Below, piece by piece: positions 25,165-35,277 of a stretch of DNA of 64,000 bases. Position 1 is the first letter of the stretch; each line of letters begins with the position of its first letter. The notes below the pieces were generated by a model. That model was not told where the DNA came from. It ran no database searches and saw only the letters and a list, made by a program, of their open reading frames with translations. The stretch covers positions 10,856,391 through 10,920,390 of the forward strand of contig CALNVZ010003432.1 in the NCBI GenBank assembly GCA_940671915.1, given 5' to 3'. This DNA comes from Paracentrotus lividus. Taxonomy: Eukaryota; Echinodermata; Echinoidea; Camarodonta; Echinidae. The position numbers and the translations under genes were made by a program.

Positions 25165-27042
25165 TATATATATAAATCTGGTATAGACAGAGACTGAATG
25201 TTATTTGAAACAAAACTGGTTATATGAGCTATAATCAGTTATGTATGGTAGCCCACCAAGAAGCTGTACGATGACATGATGGAAGAATTTCCCTGTAAAG
25301 CATCCCCCCCCCTTCTGATGCCCCCGCCCCCTCAAGGATTGATCTAATATATCCGGAAAGCAACGCACTTCACTGCCACTGTTAGCAAACCATTGGAAGG
25401 TGATAAGAGCGGAGTCGGAGAACATTGGACCTTAATGTCTTTAAAACAAACTTTAGATGTCATCGTTATCTTAAAGATATATGAGTGGATTCCAAAGTCT
25501 ATCTCTATATTTGTGATAAATTGCTATTAAACACAAACATTGCGCAAATGAACTTCCACAATTCGACGTGCGAGACAGACATCTTTATGTTTCTTACGCG
25601 CCTTACTGGCGGCTAAAAAGCAGTTTCAGCAGTTTGCTGTACGAAGGTCAGTTATCCGGTCTTAATCAACAAACTTTTCGACTTCTTTTCACATGCACTT
25701 GGTAAAACTATACGACTTGCGACAACTCCCAAAAGGAGAAACATTTGTATATTTATTTCAGTACTGATTTATTTCACGCGAAAGTGTCAAGTCTTGCTTT
25801 GAAATAGTCACGAGTCTAAAGGGATTAAATTTGTCCAGTGTACTCTTTCAGCGCATTTCCTGTATACATTACGAAGAAACGTTCATTGGATTCACGACCT
25901 AGTAGAGAGACAGAGAGGAGTGAAAGGAGAAGAAGAGTAATGACATTTGTCACATTTATTGCATATATCATCAAGAGTAAGTATATCTGTAATTATATTG
26001 TGTTATGATAATTATAATTAATATTAGTGTGTAATGAGGTAGTAGATGACACCCTTCAGTAATTAATGTATGTAAATGAGATTGCTATCAAATTTATAAT
26101 CGCAAGATTATGTATTATAATCCAGTAACCATATAGAAATATCATATGACTGCCTACTACGATCTTCATTAGCATTTAATATTTTTATTTAAAAAAAATA
26201 TGTGGGTCATTTATAATACTGTTGTCATATACCTGCGTTGAACATTTATTGCAGTCTTCACTTGTAACGCACTCTGTTGGATAATTATAATAATGGTATT
26301 TTTATCAGAGAATAAAATATGCATCGAAGGCTGAATTGTACAATTGTAACAACTAAAGACAACAACAACAAAGTAAAGAAAGTTTTCACAATAATTTTTT
26401 AATTTAATGTGTTTGGAAGAATTATGTTTTGTGAAATATTAAATTGGTAGTATTGATAGGTTTTCTCATGCTACAAACGATAATAGCCCATCCCTCTCAA
26501 ATAAATAAATTTTTAAAAAAGCAAAGTAGGAAACATCTTGTAAGGATGTTTTCATTGTCAAATTGACATTGTACACAGGACTCTGACTTCAAATAACTTT
26601 TTTTTATAGGCGTTTGCAACTTTCCGGCACAGGATTCAACAGTTATAACAGTTATCATGGGGTTTATGAATCATGTTCATGAGTCCACTATGAAGGGATT
26701 CAGCTCCCCTATGACCGTCAATACAATATCCTGAATACTGAATCATCAAAGGCAATGTCATCTTTCGTCAAAAATAAGTACCAAAATGTTTACAGTCATT
26801 CCATGCTTTTCGAAAAATCATACTTTAATTAGCAGAGACATTCAAAATAAAGAATTAGCGAAAACCATTTCAAACCTACTCTTCCCCTCTTATTTCTATA
26901 GATTCAAACACCACATAGCCACGTGCGCGTGTTGTCACCACTGCCCGTGAACGTGCGTGCATCCATCTAACCAGTGACTTCCCGCGTATTTTATTGTGTC
27001 GTTGTACTGTGCTGTCTGCAGAGATCACCACGCACAGGCAAG

Positions 27043-27103
27043 ATGTCTTCAACAAGTGTAAAAATGTACATCCTTATCACAACTGTTATGCTGCTTGCAC
27101 AAG
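27043..27103 (+). CDS. Mucin-like transmembrane protein, exon 1 (signal peptide)
   Basis: The ATG at 27043 opens 20 codons plus one base before the donor CACAAG|GTAATC. The peptide has a short polar start with one Lys, then a hydrophobic core (MYILITTVMLLAQG), a classical secretory signal. The one-base overhang (phase 1) joins exactly to exon 2, whose first bases complete Glu and continue YPSSAQLQ in the long Thr/Pro frame. That in-frame junction is the main support for the model. Exon 1 is separated from exon 2 by a 2.66-kb intron containing a palindromic MITE and the G-run block. A 5' untranslated part upstream is likely but cannot be delimited. Confidence 0.7.
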
Positions 27104-27814
27104 GTAATCTTATTATCATTTTTAAAATGTTATCGACTTGGTTTCTTCACACACCTGTCCCCTTCCTCTCATATATACCCCCCCCCTCTCTTTCTTACTT
27201 TCTCTCTCTGTCGTTCTTACTTGGGTCATTTGTGTTTAAACGAAATACTAAAATACAAAAATGCACTTGATCCATTTAAGTTGGTCGATAAATTTGTGAT
27301 GGACGCAATTGTTTAATGATAAGTCATTTATTGGTCCGATCTGTAACAAGAAACTTGGTGATTCCGAAAGTTCTTACTGTTAAAGTAAAATTTGAAAACA
27401 TTGTCTTTATTGGTGCGAAGTTTGCTGGATGCCGGGCCCCCCCCCCCCCATTTCATTTGTACCAAATTATCAACGCTGTACTGTCGATGATAGAATTGTG
27501 TTTTAATGGATTTAAAAATGTATTGAGGGGATTTGAAGAATAAATGTAGTATTTGTTTTTTTTCAATAGTTATCATGTATTTTCTGCTGAGAAGCAGAAG
27601 ATCGTTTGAAAATGCCCTTTTACAGTTCATGACTCTTGTCAAACGAAGTATCATAATTATGTCATAGATCGATTTTTATTTGCTTTTTTCTTTTCTTTTT
27701 TTTTTTTTTTTTTTGGGGGGGTTGTTGTTGTTGTTGTCTTTTTGTTTGTTTGTTTTTTTTTTTTTTACTGTAACTCCCATTGGCCTGTATTCTGGCGGGC
27801 GGCACCTGTATTCT

Positions 27815-27940
27815 TGGGCAAAGACCGAGTTTGTACGAGTTGCAAGTTTGTGAAAAGCTATTGTGCAATCCTTTTGTCTGATGTTTTAGACAAAAGGATC
27901 ACAAAATAGCTTTGCGTGAACTTGCGACGCATATTAACTC
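27815..27940. mobile_element. Palindromic MITE in intron 1, copy B
   Basis: Inverted arms GAGTTTGTACGAGTT...GTGCAATCCTTTTGTCTGATG and TTTTAGACAAAAGGATCACA...GTGAACTTGCGACG. The spacer is only a few bases, so the whole element can fold into one hairpin. It is related to the element in intron 2 at 32355-32510. Confidence 0.65.
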
Positions 27941-28918
27941 AGTTTTTAGTTCAGAATGTAGGTCTATGTGTTAAATTTGATGGTCGATCTGCATGAATGA
28001 AAATAAAGTATAAAAAACAATCTTGGAAATACGAGACATTTAAAGAGGAAGGAAACCCTAGGAATTCATTAAATTGTACAAAACAGATAAATCAAAGAAG
28101 CTGATCAATGAAAATTTGAGAAAAAATGAATAAATAATAACAAAGTTATGAGCATTTGAATGATGTGATCACTACCGCTATATGGATCCTCACATTGGCA
28201 ACAGGCCCAAGATGTGTGCTGTCATACATGAACAACTTTCCCATTACTTTTGTACATATTTCACTCAAATTGTCTTTTTTATCTATTCTGTTAAAAGATC
28301 TGAGATTCTTTTCATGGGAGGACATGTAATACAGGTACACAAAATATAATCATGGGTGAAGAGTCTGTACTACCATTAAAATGAGGAAAAATAAGTATTT
28401 TTGGTATTTTTTTGTATGTCATATGGGAGAGTTGTTCATGTGTGACATCACACATCTTGGGCCTGTTGCCAGTGTGAGGATCTCCATAGCATTAGTGATC
28501 ACAACATTCAAATGCACATAACTTTCTTATTATCTATTCAATTGTTCTTAAACTTTTTTAAATCTGTTTCCTTGATTTTTTTTTTTTTTCCATGCAATTC
28601 AACTGAATCCTAGGGTTTCATTCTCCTTTAAACCTATTTGAATCTACTTCTTGTACACTTTGCCATCTCTGGTCCGTGGATGCGACACTATAGAAACATA
28701 TCTCTCAGGCCTTTTAATTCTGACGAAGTAATATTGTTCCAGGTAGATGTTTCGGGTTTAAATCCATCCTGGGCCCAAGATTTTTCTCTTTTTTTATTTT
28801 CATTCATATGCAGGTCGAAAATCTGATCTAACGTCATATGAGTTAGAGTAAATGTTCCTTTTAAAGAAATCCTCCCATGAAATAATTAACATCAAGCGCG
28901 GCGATTTCATGTCACGAC

Positions 28919-29228
28919 TGGGGGGGGGGGGGACGGAAACACCCGAAAGTGAAAAATAATACACTCAAAACTCACATACTTCGCACATTACGAAGAAACT
29001 AATGAAAATGTTTGGGAGCGCGAAGCGCGAGCCGAAAATTTTGCCTTACAATAACATTTAGCATTGTATTTGACATACATTTTACCTCTTAATTGGCTTC
29101 ACAAGCTAATCAGTACATAAAAATATGTTAAGCTTTAAAAATCGAGGGGGGGGGACGACGATCCCCCCAGAAAAAAAAATCGAGGGGGACACGTCCCCCC
29201 CCCCGTCCCCCGGGATCGCCGCCAATAA
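28919..29228. repeat. G-run / GCGCGAAGCGCG repeat block, copy B
   Basis: Counterpart of 8446-8755, within intron 1 of the mucin-like gene. It starts with a G13-type run, contains GGGAGCGCGAAGCGCGAGCC and ends in alternating G and C runs before GGGATCGCCGCC. It is probably a dispersed non-autonomous element, with boundaries uncertain. Confidence 0.6.
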
Positions 29229-29763
29229 TTAGCATTAATTATTCATCTTGTAATCATTGATTGCAACATTCATTGACGTTGTCCTACCTGGGACCCTGAA
29301 TATTTATGAGTCAGATCTAAGCCCAGGGATACTCTTGTTCCTAATCCGTCATGTCTTATCCAGTAATGGCAAAGTAGGTAGGTCACTTCACAGATAGAAA
29401 CAGATGTTACGGTTCCAGATCCCTCCTGTGTCCTCCTAGGACACTTTTTCAAAGTTCAGAATGTAATCTATGTATCTTACCATTGTCAAGTGTTTGAGGT
29501 TGAAGTACATACTTTATAAATGTTGTTTTCTCGTCGATAAGTTGCCGGACTCTTAATATGTGCAACACTTCTTAAAGTTCTTGTCTCATATTTACCAGGT
29601 TTATGTTTATAGATAGGTAGAGACAAAATCCTTGCATGGCTCAGCGGCTTAGTTAATCTTTAGATGGAAATAGAGCATGGCATAAGACGAAATCTTTCAT
29701 ATATATTTTTTTTACGAAGCAGGAGTATTAGCCTAATTATATGTTTCTTTATTTCACTTTTAG

Positions 29764-31788
29764 AATATCCGTCAAGTGCTCAACTACAAACGCATCCACC
29801 ACCAACAGCAAATGCAGCAGCCACGACACTTGCAGCTGCAGCCACCACTAGGATACCCGCTCCAGCAACAACTGGGATACCTGTGGTAGCAACTACTAAG
29901 ATTCCTACAGTTGTCACTACTGGGATACCTGCGGTAGCCACAACTGCGATTCCACCAGCAGCTACCACTAGGATACCCGCAGCAGGTACAACAAGAGTAG
30001 CTGGCACCGCCAAGCCAACTCTGGCTTTCCAAACTACAAAAATTAACATACCAACAACACAGAGAGCGGGGCCAACGACGAAAGGCGTAGTAACGCACAC
30101 AAGAACTGTGACCACTAAGCCGCCTACTACGACAGCGGCAGTAACAGCATCATCCACCTTGCTAACCACAATGACGTCAATGAGTACGATGATGACAAGC
30201 TCCGTGTCACCTTCTGCCTCGATGATGTCGTCTTCCGTGCTACCTTCAAGTAGCCCTGCACCGATCCAGTTAGTATCTTCAACGTCGGGAGCATCACCAT
30301 CAGCTTCATCCTCTGTCAGCAACGCTTCACCGGGTGTCTCACCAACGGGTGGTTCAACACTATCGGGGCAACCAAGCATTACTCCAACTGGTGGTGTGAC
30401 AGGAACTGTTGCATCGTCAATGTCACCAGGACAGACAATTGCTACAGGGCCTATAACAACCAGCCAGTCTCTAACAACTGCAGGAGGGAGGACAGGTCCC
30501 ACAGGTCAAGTGACGACGCCTCCAGGAACCGGGACCAATCCTCCCGTTCCAACTACGGTCAGCCTGGAGGATCCACGGTAGGGATAACAACGGGACAGCC
30601 TGGACAAAGTACTCAAGGAGCATCTCCAGCCCCTATCATATCGACTGTACTGACCACACAATACAAGGAGCACATTTTCTACTAATGGACAATCAACTTA
30701 TGCAGCTAACCAGACTGTAATGACCACTGCTGGACAGACAACAGTAAATAATACACAGACTGCAGGCACCACATCGTACCTCACCACATCCACGGTGGGC
30801 AAACATCAACGGGGCATCATTCACAACAGGTCAGACTGGACAAACTACTCAAGGATCACCTCAAACTACGCCATCACCGGCTCCGATAAAACTTTCACGA
30901 ACTAGCATCGACTGTAGCTTCACGGATAACCAGACCATCCCGACTACATTTGAACTGACGACAGCTAATGATACCTTGGGTACACGAGGAGCCAGACAAA
31001 AACTACAAGAAACCCAACATCTATTGGGGTGCAAACACCAACGGGGGCATCATTCACAACAGGTCAGACTGGACAAACTACTCAAGGATCACCTCAAACT
31101 ACGCCATCACCGGCTCCGATAAAACTTTCAACGAAACTAGCATCGACTGTAGCTTCCACGGATAACCAGACCATCCCGACTACATTTGAACTGACAACAA
31201 GCTTAATGATACCTTGGGTACCACGAGGAGCCAGACAAAAACTACAAGAAACCCAACATCTATTGGGGTGCAAACATCACCTCCCGTCAACCAGAATGCA
31301 ACGGACCAGACGACAGAAATCATACAGACGATAGGCACTGAAATTTTATCAACAAATGCAGGGCAGACTTCACCAACGGCGAAACAAACCCCGCCACCAA
31401 CAACTACACAGGGAGTTCAAACATCACCAAGAAAATCATCACCGGTAGCAGTTCAAACTTCCGCCAAGCAATCCTCAACGGGGAATACAGCAAATGCTAC
31501 ATCAGGCAAACCATCAGAAGGTGTGCCATCTACAACTGTTGGAATCACAAGCAACACGTCATCGGACTTACCAGGAACACCCTCGAAGCATCCAAAGACA
31601 CCATCTAAAGGGACAGGACACCCGATATCCGTGGTTGCATCCACCACGATCAGAGGAACAACAGAACTTGGTGGTTCTCCAGGAGACCCAGTGAACATTC
31701 CACTCATTGCAGGGATCTGCAGCGGATTGTGTGCTATTATCCTCGCTATAGTAATTGTCTTCTTGTTGTCCAAGCGAAAGAGAATTCA
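29764..31788 (+). CDS. Mucin-like transmembrane protein, exon 2 (Thr/Ser/Pro-rich ectodomain and membrane helix)
   Basis: Starts after the acceptor TTTCACTTTTAG and ends at the donor ATTCA|GTAAGTATAG. The first ~270 codons are open and extremely rich in Thr, Ser, Pro, Ala and Gly: seven 8-residue units of the form TTxIPxxx (29844-30011), then Ser/Met-rich and Gly/Thr-rich stretches. A ~240-bp unit is repeated in tandem (about 30805-31041 and 31042-31280). The last open part encodes more Thr-rich sequence, then one hydrophobic helix (31697-31768, IPLIAGICSGLCAIILAIVI...) and basic SKRKR, giving a type I membrane protein with a heavily O-glycosylatable, cysteine-poor ectodomain. At least four frame slips (near 30552, about 30660, 30790-30985 and about 31200) must be assumed; copy A keeps the missing base at the first. 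No known orthologue recognised; a mucin or sialomucin-like cell-surface role is inferred from composition only. Confidence 0.65.
29844..30011 (+). repeat. 24-bp coding minisatellite (7 x TTxIPxxx)
   Basis: Seven contiguous 24-bp units, each giving TT-(R/G/K/A)-(I/V)-P-like octapeptides: TTRIPAPA, TTGIPVVA, TTKIPTVV, TTGIPAVA, TTAIPPAA, TTRIPAAG, TTRVAGTA. Regular TT pairs next to Pro are typical mucin O-glycosylation substrates. Copy A keeps the same order at about 9390-9555 with indels. Confidence 0.85.
30805..31280 (+). repeat. ~240-bp coding tandem duplication in mucin exon
   Basis: Two nearly identical units start at GGGGCATCATTCACAACAGG (about 30811) and GGGGGCATCATTCACAACAG (about 31043). 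Both run through CTCCGATAAAACTTTCA, TGATACCTTGGGTA and CAACATCTATTGGGGTGCAA. A ~80-residue Thr/Gln-rich block is therefore present twice, and copy A also has two units (about 10352-10590 and 10590-10830). High identity between units suggests recent expansion or a length-variable tract. Confidence 0.8.
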
Positions 31789-32354
31789 GTAAGTATAGAT
31801 TTCATTTTCTAGTGCTTTTACAAGGTTCCCTGTAGCTAGTGGGAATTTACAGTAATTTTCTGTCAAAAGTATATCGCTTACTGTAAAAACCTACAGTAAT
31901 TTTTTTTTTTTTTTTTTACAGTGTACATGTTTATACAAATTATCGTAGAATATGGGACATACACTGTCACAGTGGTCTTTTTGTTGTACGGATAACATTT
32001 CAAACGACGTCTTTCATGCACAGGACAAACTTCTATTGAGCCATGTTCACAGTGGTAAAACACATGATACATGGATACAGGCTGTAGGCGTATGGAAAAG
32101 GAAAAGTTTGAATTATTTGTACACCAATCGGTCAAGTATATTTACTCACTGTCTCATTCATGTACTCTATAATTCTTTATCATTTAACATTTCATCAATC
32201 TAATCAATCAACAATTTTGATATTCAAGAGCTATGTTTGTCAGGGGCATTTATGTTAGTATTGTTTGTTAAATATAAAGATGGGAATCTCGTATTCCATA
32301 TCTTTTTCTCTCATTAATGTTGCATACTACACACATTGGCCTATTATTCTGAAC

Positions 32355-32510
32355 CGAAGACTAAGTTTGTATGAGTTCGAGTTCGTGCGAGCTGCTATTG
32401 TGCGATCCTTTTGTCTGATCCATCTGCATGCATCAGTCAACATCAGACAAAAGGATCTCACAATATCTTCGCACAAACTTCAACTCGTACAAACTCAGAC
32501 TTCTGTCAAG
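32355..32510. mobile_element. Palindromic MITE in intron 2, copy B
   Basis: The left arm GTTTGTATGAGTTCGAGTTC ... GCGATCCTTTTGTCTGAT is mirrored by ATCAGACAAAAGGATCTCAC ... AACTTCAACTCGTACAAAC, with a ~25-bp loop. It has the same ATCCTTTTGTCTGA core as the MITE in intron 1. Confidence 0.65.
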
Positions 32511-33331
32511 AACACGGGCCATCATGTTTGTGTATTTCCACAAAATATAATTATGCACTCGTGAATAATGATAGGGTACTGGGGTCAACTGTCGTTCAAT
32601 GTTTAAGCTCGTTAAAACTACATTTTAATGCGCATATTTCTAGAAATAATGTTTATCATTCATTTCATTTGCAGCTGAATGTTTCACAAGAATATATTTA
32701 GTAATTTGGAAAAGGAGAGGAAATTGAATTAATGATTATTAGTTAATTCGGTTACTTGTTCCTCGATGAAGTCTGATCGGCACAATGCCTAATTATAGCA
32801 CAATCTAATTCGACTTAAATCATGTATAATTATAATTCCTGTCTACTGTAGTGGGTCGTAGAAAAAGTCACAGATAATTGGCAAGCAATGCAGTCGATTG
32901 ACAACAAACATACAGTCATTTAAAACCTCCGGTAAACGTTGAGACGAGAATATTTTCTAAGACTATGTACCATTTCATACAGCCTAAAATTATTTTGTTA
33001 TTTCAACTCATTGCCGCAATAAAAGTGAGGAATATTAAGGATTAATATATCTATCTAGAAAATTATAAATGTTGGTAATATTCACATATCCATCACCCCC
33101 TATTTGGACACTGATATTGCTCCGTATAACTTATGATGCAATCAAGTTGTCCAAAGCATCTCTCGGGAATCCTTTGGCAAACTGAAAAGCCTTACCCTGA
33201 TATTTCTGTAAAAGAACCATTTTCTTCATCTTATAGGTCGTAATATTGTACCTGATGAAATTAATGGGAATCATTCATTACCATAACAATATTTCTAAAA
33301 CATTTATTATTATTCTTTTGTGACCCTATAG

Positions 33332-33443
33332 GAAGCGGATGCATCGATACCATTCCTATGGTTACCTGAATGGAGATTCTACTGAGGAGAACCCATGGCC
33401 GACATTCACCAATCCATTATTCACTGATGCTTCAGATACAAAG
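33332..33443 (+). CDS. Mucin-like transmembrane protein, exon 3 (cytoplasmic tail)
   Basis: Acceptor GACCCTATAG|GAAGCGG and donor GATACAAAG|GTATTA. The first base completes the Gln codon left open by exon 2, and 37 further codons are open: KRMHRYHSYGYLNGD, then a Pro/Thr segment with FTNPLFTDASDTK. Joined to SKRKRIQ this is a basic, Tyr-containing juxtamembrane tail, as expected for the inside end of a type I receptor-like protein. This exon lies in clean sequence beyond copy B and has no counterpart next to copy A. It ends in phase 0. Confidence 0.65.
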
Positions 33444-33779
33444 GTATTATCACATTATAACATCCTAAAACATCTTCTGTAGATAATGATAGACTTGAAA
33501 TAAAAAGTATAGGTATTCAAATATTTAGTTTGAACATAGGGTCAAATTAAACCCATTCTGGTTCCATTGAGGCCGTATACCATTCCGGGTCATCATGTCA
33601 TACACGTGGTATTGCTCCAATTAACCCGGAATCCGTGTGTGGCCCAAGGGACCCTAAATTGGGTCAATTGTGACCCTTCATGAGTGTGACGAGTAAAAAA
33701 AAATAATGATAGTAATGAAAAATGAGATAGGAATCGTATTTTGGAAACCATTGCAGTTTTGGAGATTTTAGAATATTTT

Positions 33780-33873
33780 CGATGGCAAATATGAGTATCA
33801 AACACATAAAATGGATTAGTGAGGCCAACAACGCAATCACCCTTGGCTAAATAAAAATGCAGTGGGTAAATTC
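33780..33873. repeat. Direct repeat 1 flanking the retroelement relic
   Basis: A 94-bp segment (CGATGGCAAATATGAGTATC ... CTTGGCTAAATAAAAATGCA) recurs at 34577-34670 with about 10 differences. The interval between starts is 797 bp and contains the endonuclease-like relic. Confidence 0.85.
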
Positions 33874-34276
33874 CGAGAGTGAATGGAGGCACGATCCCCC
33901 TAATATCATCCCTACAATAGAAAAACCAGACTTCGTACTATGCTTCCTAGAAGCAATCCCGTACAAACTAGTACTAGTTGAGCTAACTGTTCCGTTCGAG
34001 TCGAATAAATTAAAGCTAGGAAACGAAAAGAAGATAGATAGATATGCACAGCTGAAAATAGACATTGAATCCAAGAATTACGAATCACATCTTCTATGTT
34101 TCGAAGTCGGGAGTAGGGGGAAAATCACAAAAGAAAATAAACAACAAATCAATAGTATCTTTCATCACGTGGGTACAAGAAAATGCAATTAGCAAACTGA
34201 CTCTGATAGGATCTTATGTTATATATAATGCAAGATCGGAAACACAATGGACTGATGTAGCACTTCTCGACTAAGA
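33857..34276 (+). pseudogene. Relic of a retroelement C-terminal endonuclease-like domain
   Basis: The forward frame contains KPDFVLCF ... LVELTVPFESN ... KIDRYAQLKIDIESKNYESH ... FEVGSRGKITKENK, the pattern of the C-terminal restriction-like nuclease region seen in many animal non-LTR retroelement polyproteins (PD ... ExT spacing, then a conserved E-GSRG). At about 34165-34190 the frame shifts by one and continues as FITWVQENAISKLTLIGSY to a stop. No reverse transcriptase is present upstream, so it is a truncated, frameshifted fossil. It sits in intron 3 of the mucin-like gene. Family assignment is from memory of the motif pattern and moderately secure. Confidence 0.6.
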
Positions 34277-34369
34277 ACTCTCTTATATCCTATATCTTTC
34301 TGCACCACATTTCTTCAAGTCATACGCCGGAACTGGAAATACCTTATTGTATATCTCCCTATCGCTCTT

Positions 34370-34398
34370 TCTATCTCTCTCTCTCTCTCTCTCTCTCT
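34370..34398. repeat. CT microsatellite
   Basis: About thirteen CT dinucleotides after CTTTCTATCT. Confidence 0.9.
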
Positions 34399-34576
34399 AA
34401 ATGTAACGAGATATATAAGTTTAGATTATATACATTTACGCGTATAGCCATTCATTATTTCCACAGAACTTGATAGACTGAAGATGTAACGGTATGATAA
34501 TTCTTTTCTTCTTTCTACATGCCTTGTAAATATAATTTATATGCCATATATGTTGTTAAAAAACTAAGCCAAAAAA

Positions 34577-34670
34577 CGATGGCAAATATGAGTATCAAAA
34601 GCATAAAATGAATTTGTAAGGCACACAACGCAATCACCCTTGGCTAAATAAAAATGCAGCAGGTAAATTC
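34577..34670. repeat. Direct repeat 2 flanking the retroelement relic
   Basis: Second copy of the 94-bp segment at 33780-33873. After GGTAAATTC the two copies diverge at once. Confidence 0.85.
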
Positions 34671-35277
34671 TCCGACGTAATATCAGGCATGTCAGGGAAA
34701 TCGCACTGCGGTCCAAGATTGAAAAGCGTCTATCCGTCAAAGTATGACTATAAACAGCTTTAAATCTTGCATAACGTTATGTAATCGAATGTTTAAAATT
34801 ACTAGTATATAATTATTCACTCCGGATTTTATGTCATTTTCATGAGTCAATCACACGATGACGTCCAACAAAAATTAAGTGTGACATCATATTTTACGTA
34901 ATTGTGAAAGTAAGTTAGTTTGGGTATGATAAAAAGCATTTTCTCGTGAAATGTATTCACGACAATAATACAAAATAAACAAACAAGTACTTTAAAGTAA
35001 ATGAAAGCCTAGATGATATCGCTTTGGTTTTCCTTTATACATCATATAGTTTTAGGGGAGCTATAGTTTAGAGCATAACAATTATATAATATGTCAATGA
35101 AAGTATTTATATCAGATTTGATTAGTAGTGCATAGTATGAAAGTATAGCTTATAATTCTTTACAAGACATGATAATCGTGACTCTCCTTTGCTCAAAACT
35201 CCTATTTCCAAAATACTCTGCTAGGTGCTCCCATCTTCCACTCGTATAAACTTTGACTATTTTATGTATTACATTGC
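34671..35277. other. Intron 3 stretch, nothing recognised
   Basis: AT-rich, with no exon-like segment or repeat ends seen. A missing short exon of the mucin-like gene could lie here or elsewhere in 33444-38633, but I could not identify one. Confidence 0.35.

Larger units (their letters stand above)
20679..32668 (+). repeat. Copy B of the large direct duplication
   Basis: This is the second copy of the block at 1-12177. It is the better one for gene reading: the mucin exon keeps one long open stretch (29764-30578) and the transmembrane stretch is open (about 31205-31788), whereas copy A is broken in both. Sequence continuing past 32668 leads into exons 3 and 4 of the same gene, so copy B sits in the intact gene context and copy A does not. 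Copy B is not error-free either: at least four frame slips are needed inside exon 2, and copy A sometimes keeps the base copy B lacks (for example ACTACTGGT at about 10095 against ACTACGGT at about 30551). Confidence 0.9.

Noticed and set aside
29780..30502. 240-codon open frame on the minus strand across the mucin exon
   Set aside because: It is the antisense shadow of the Thr-rich frame (Val/Gly-rich complement). The plus-strand reading has a signal peptide, splice sites in phase and a membrane helix.
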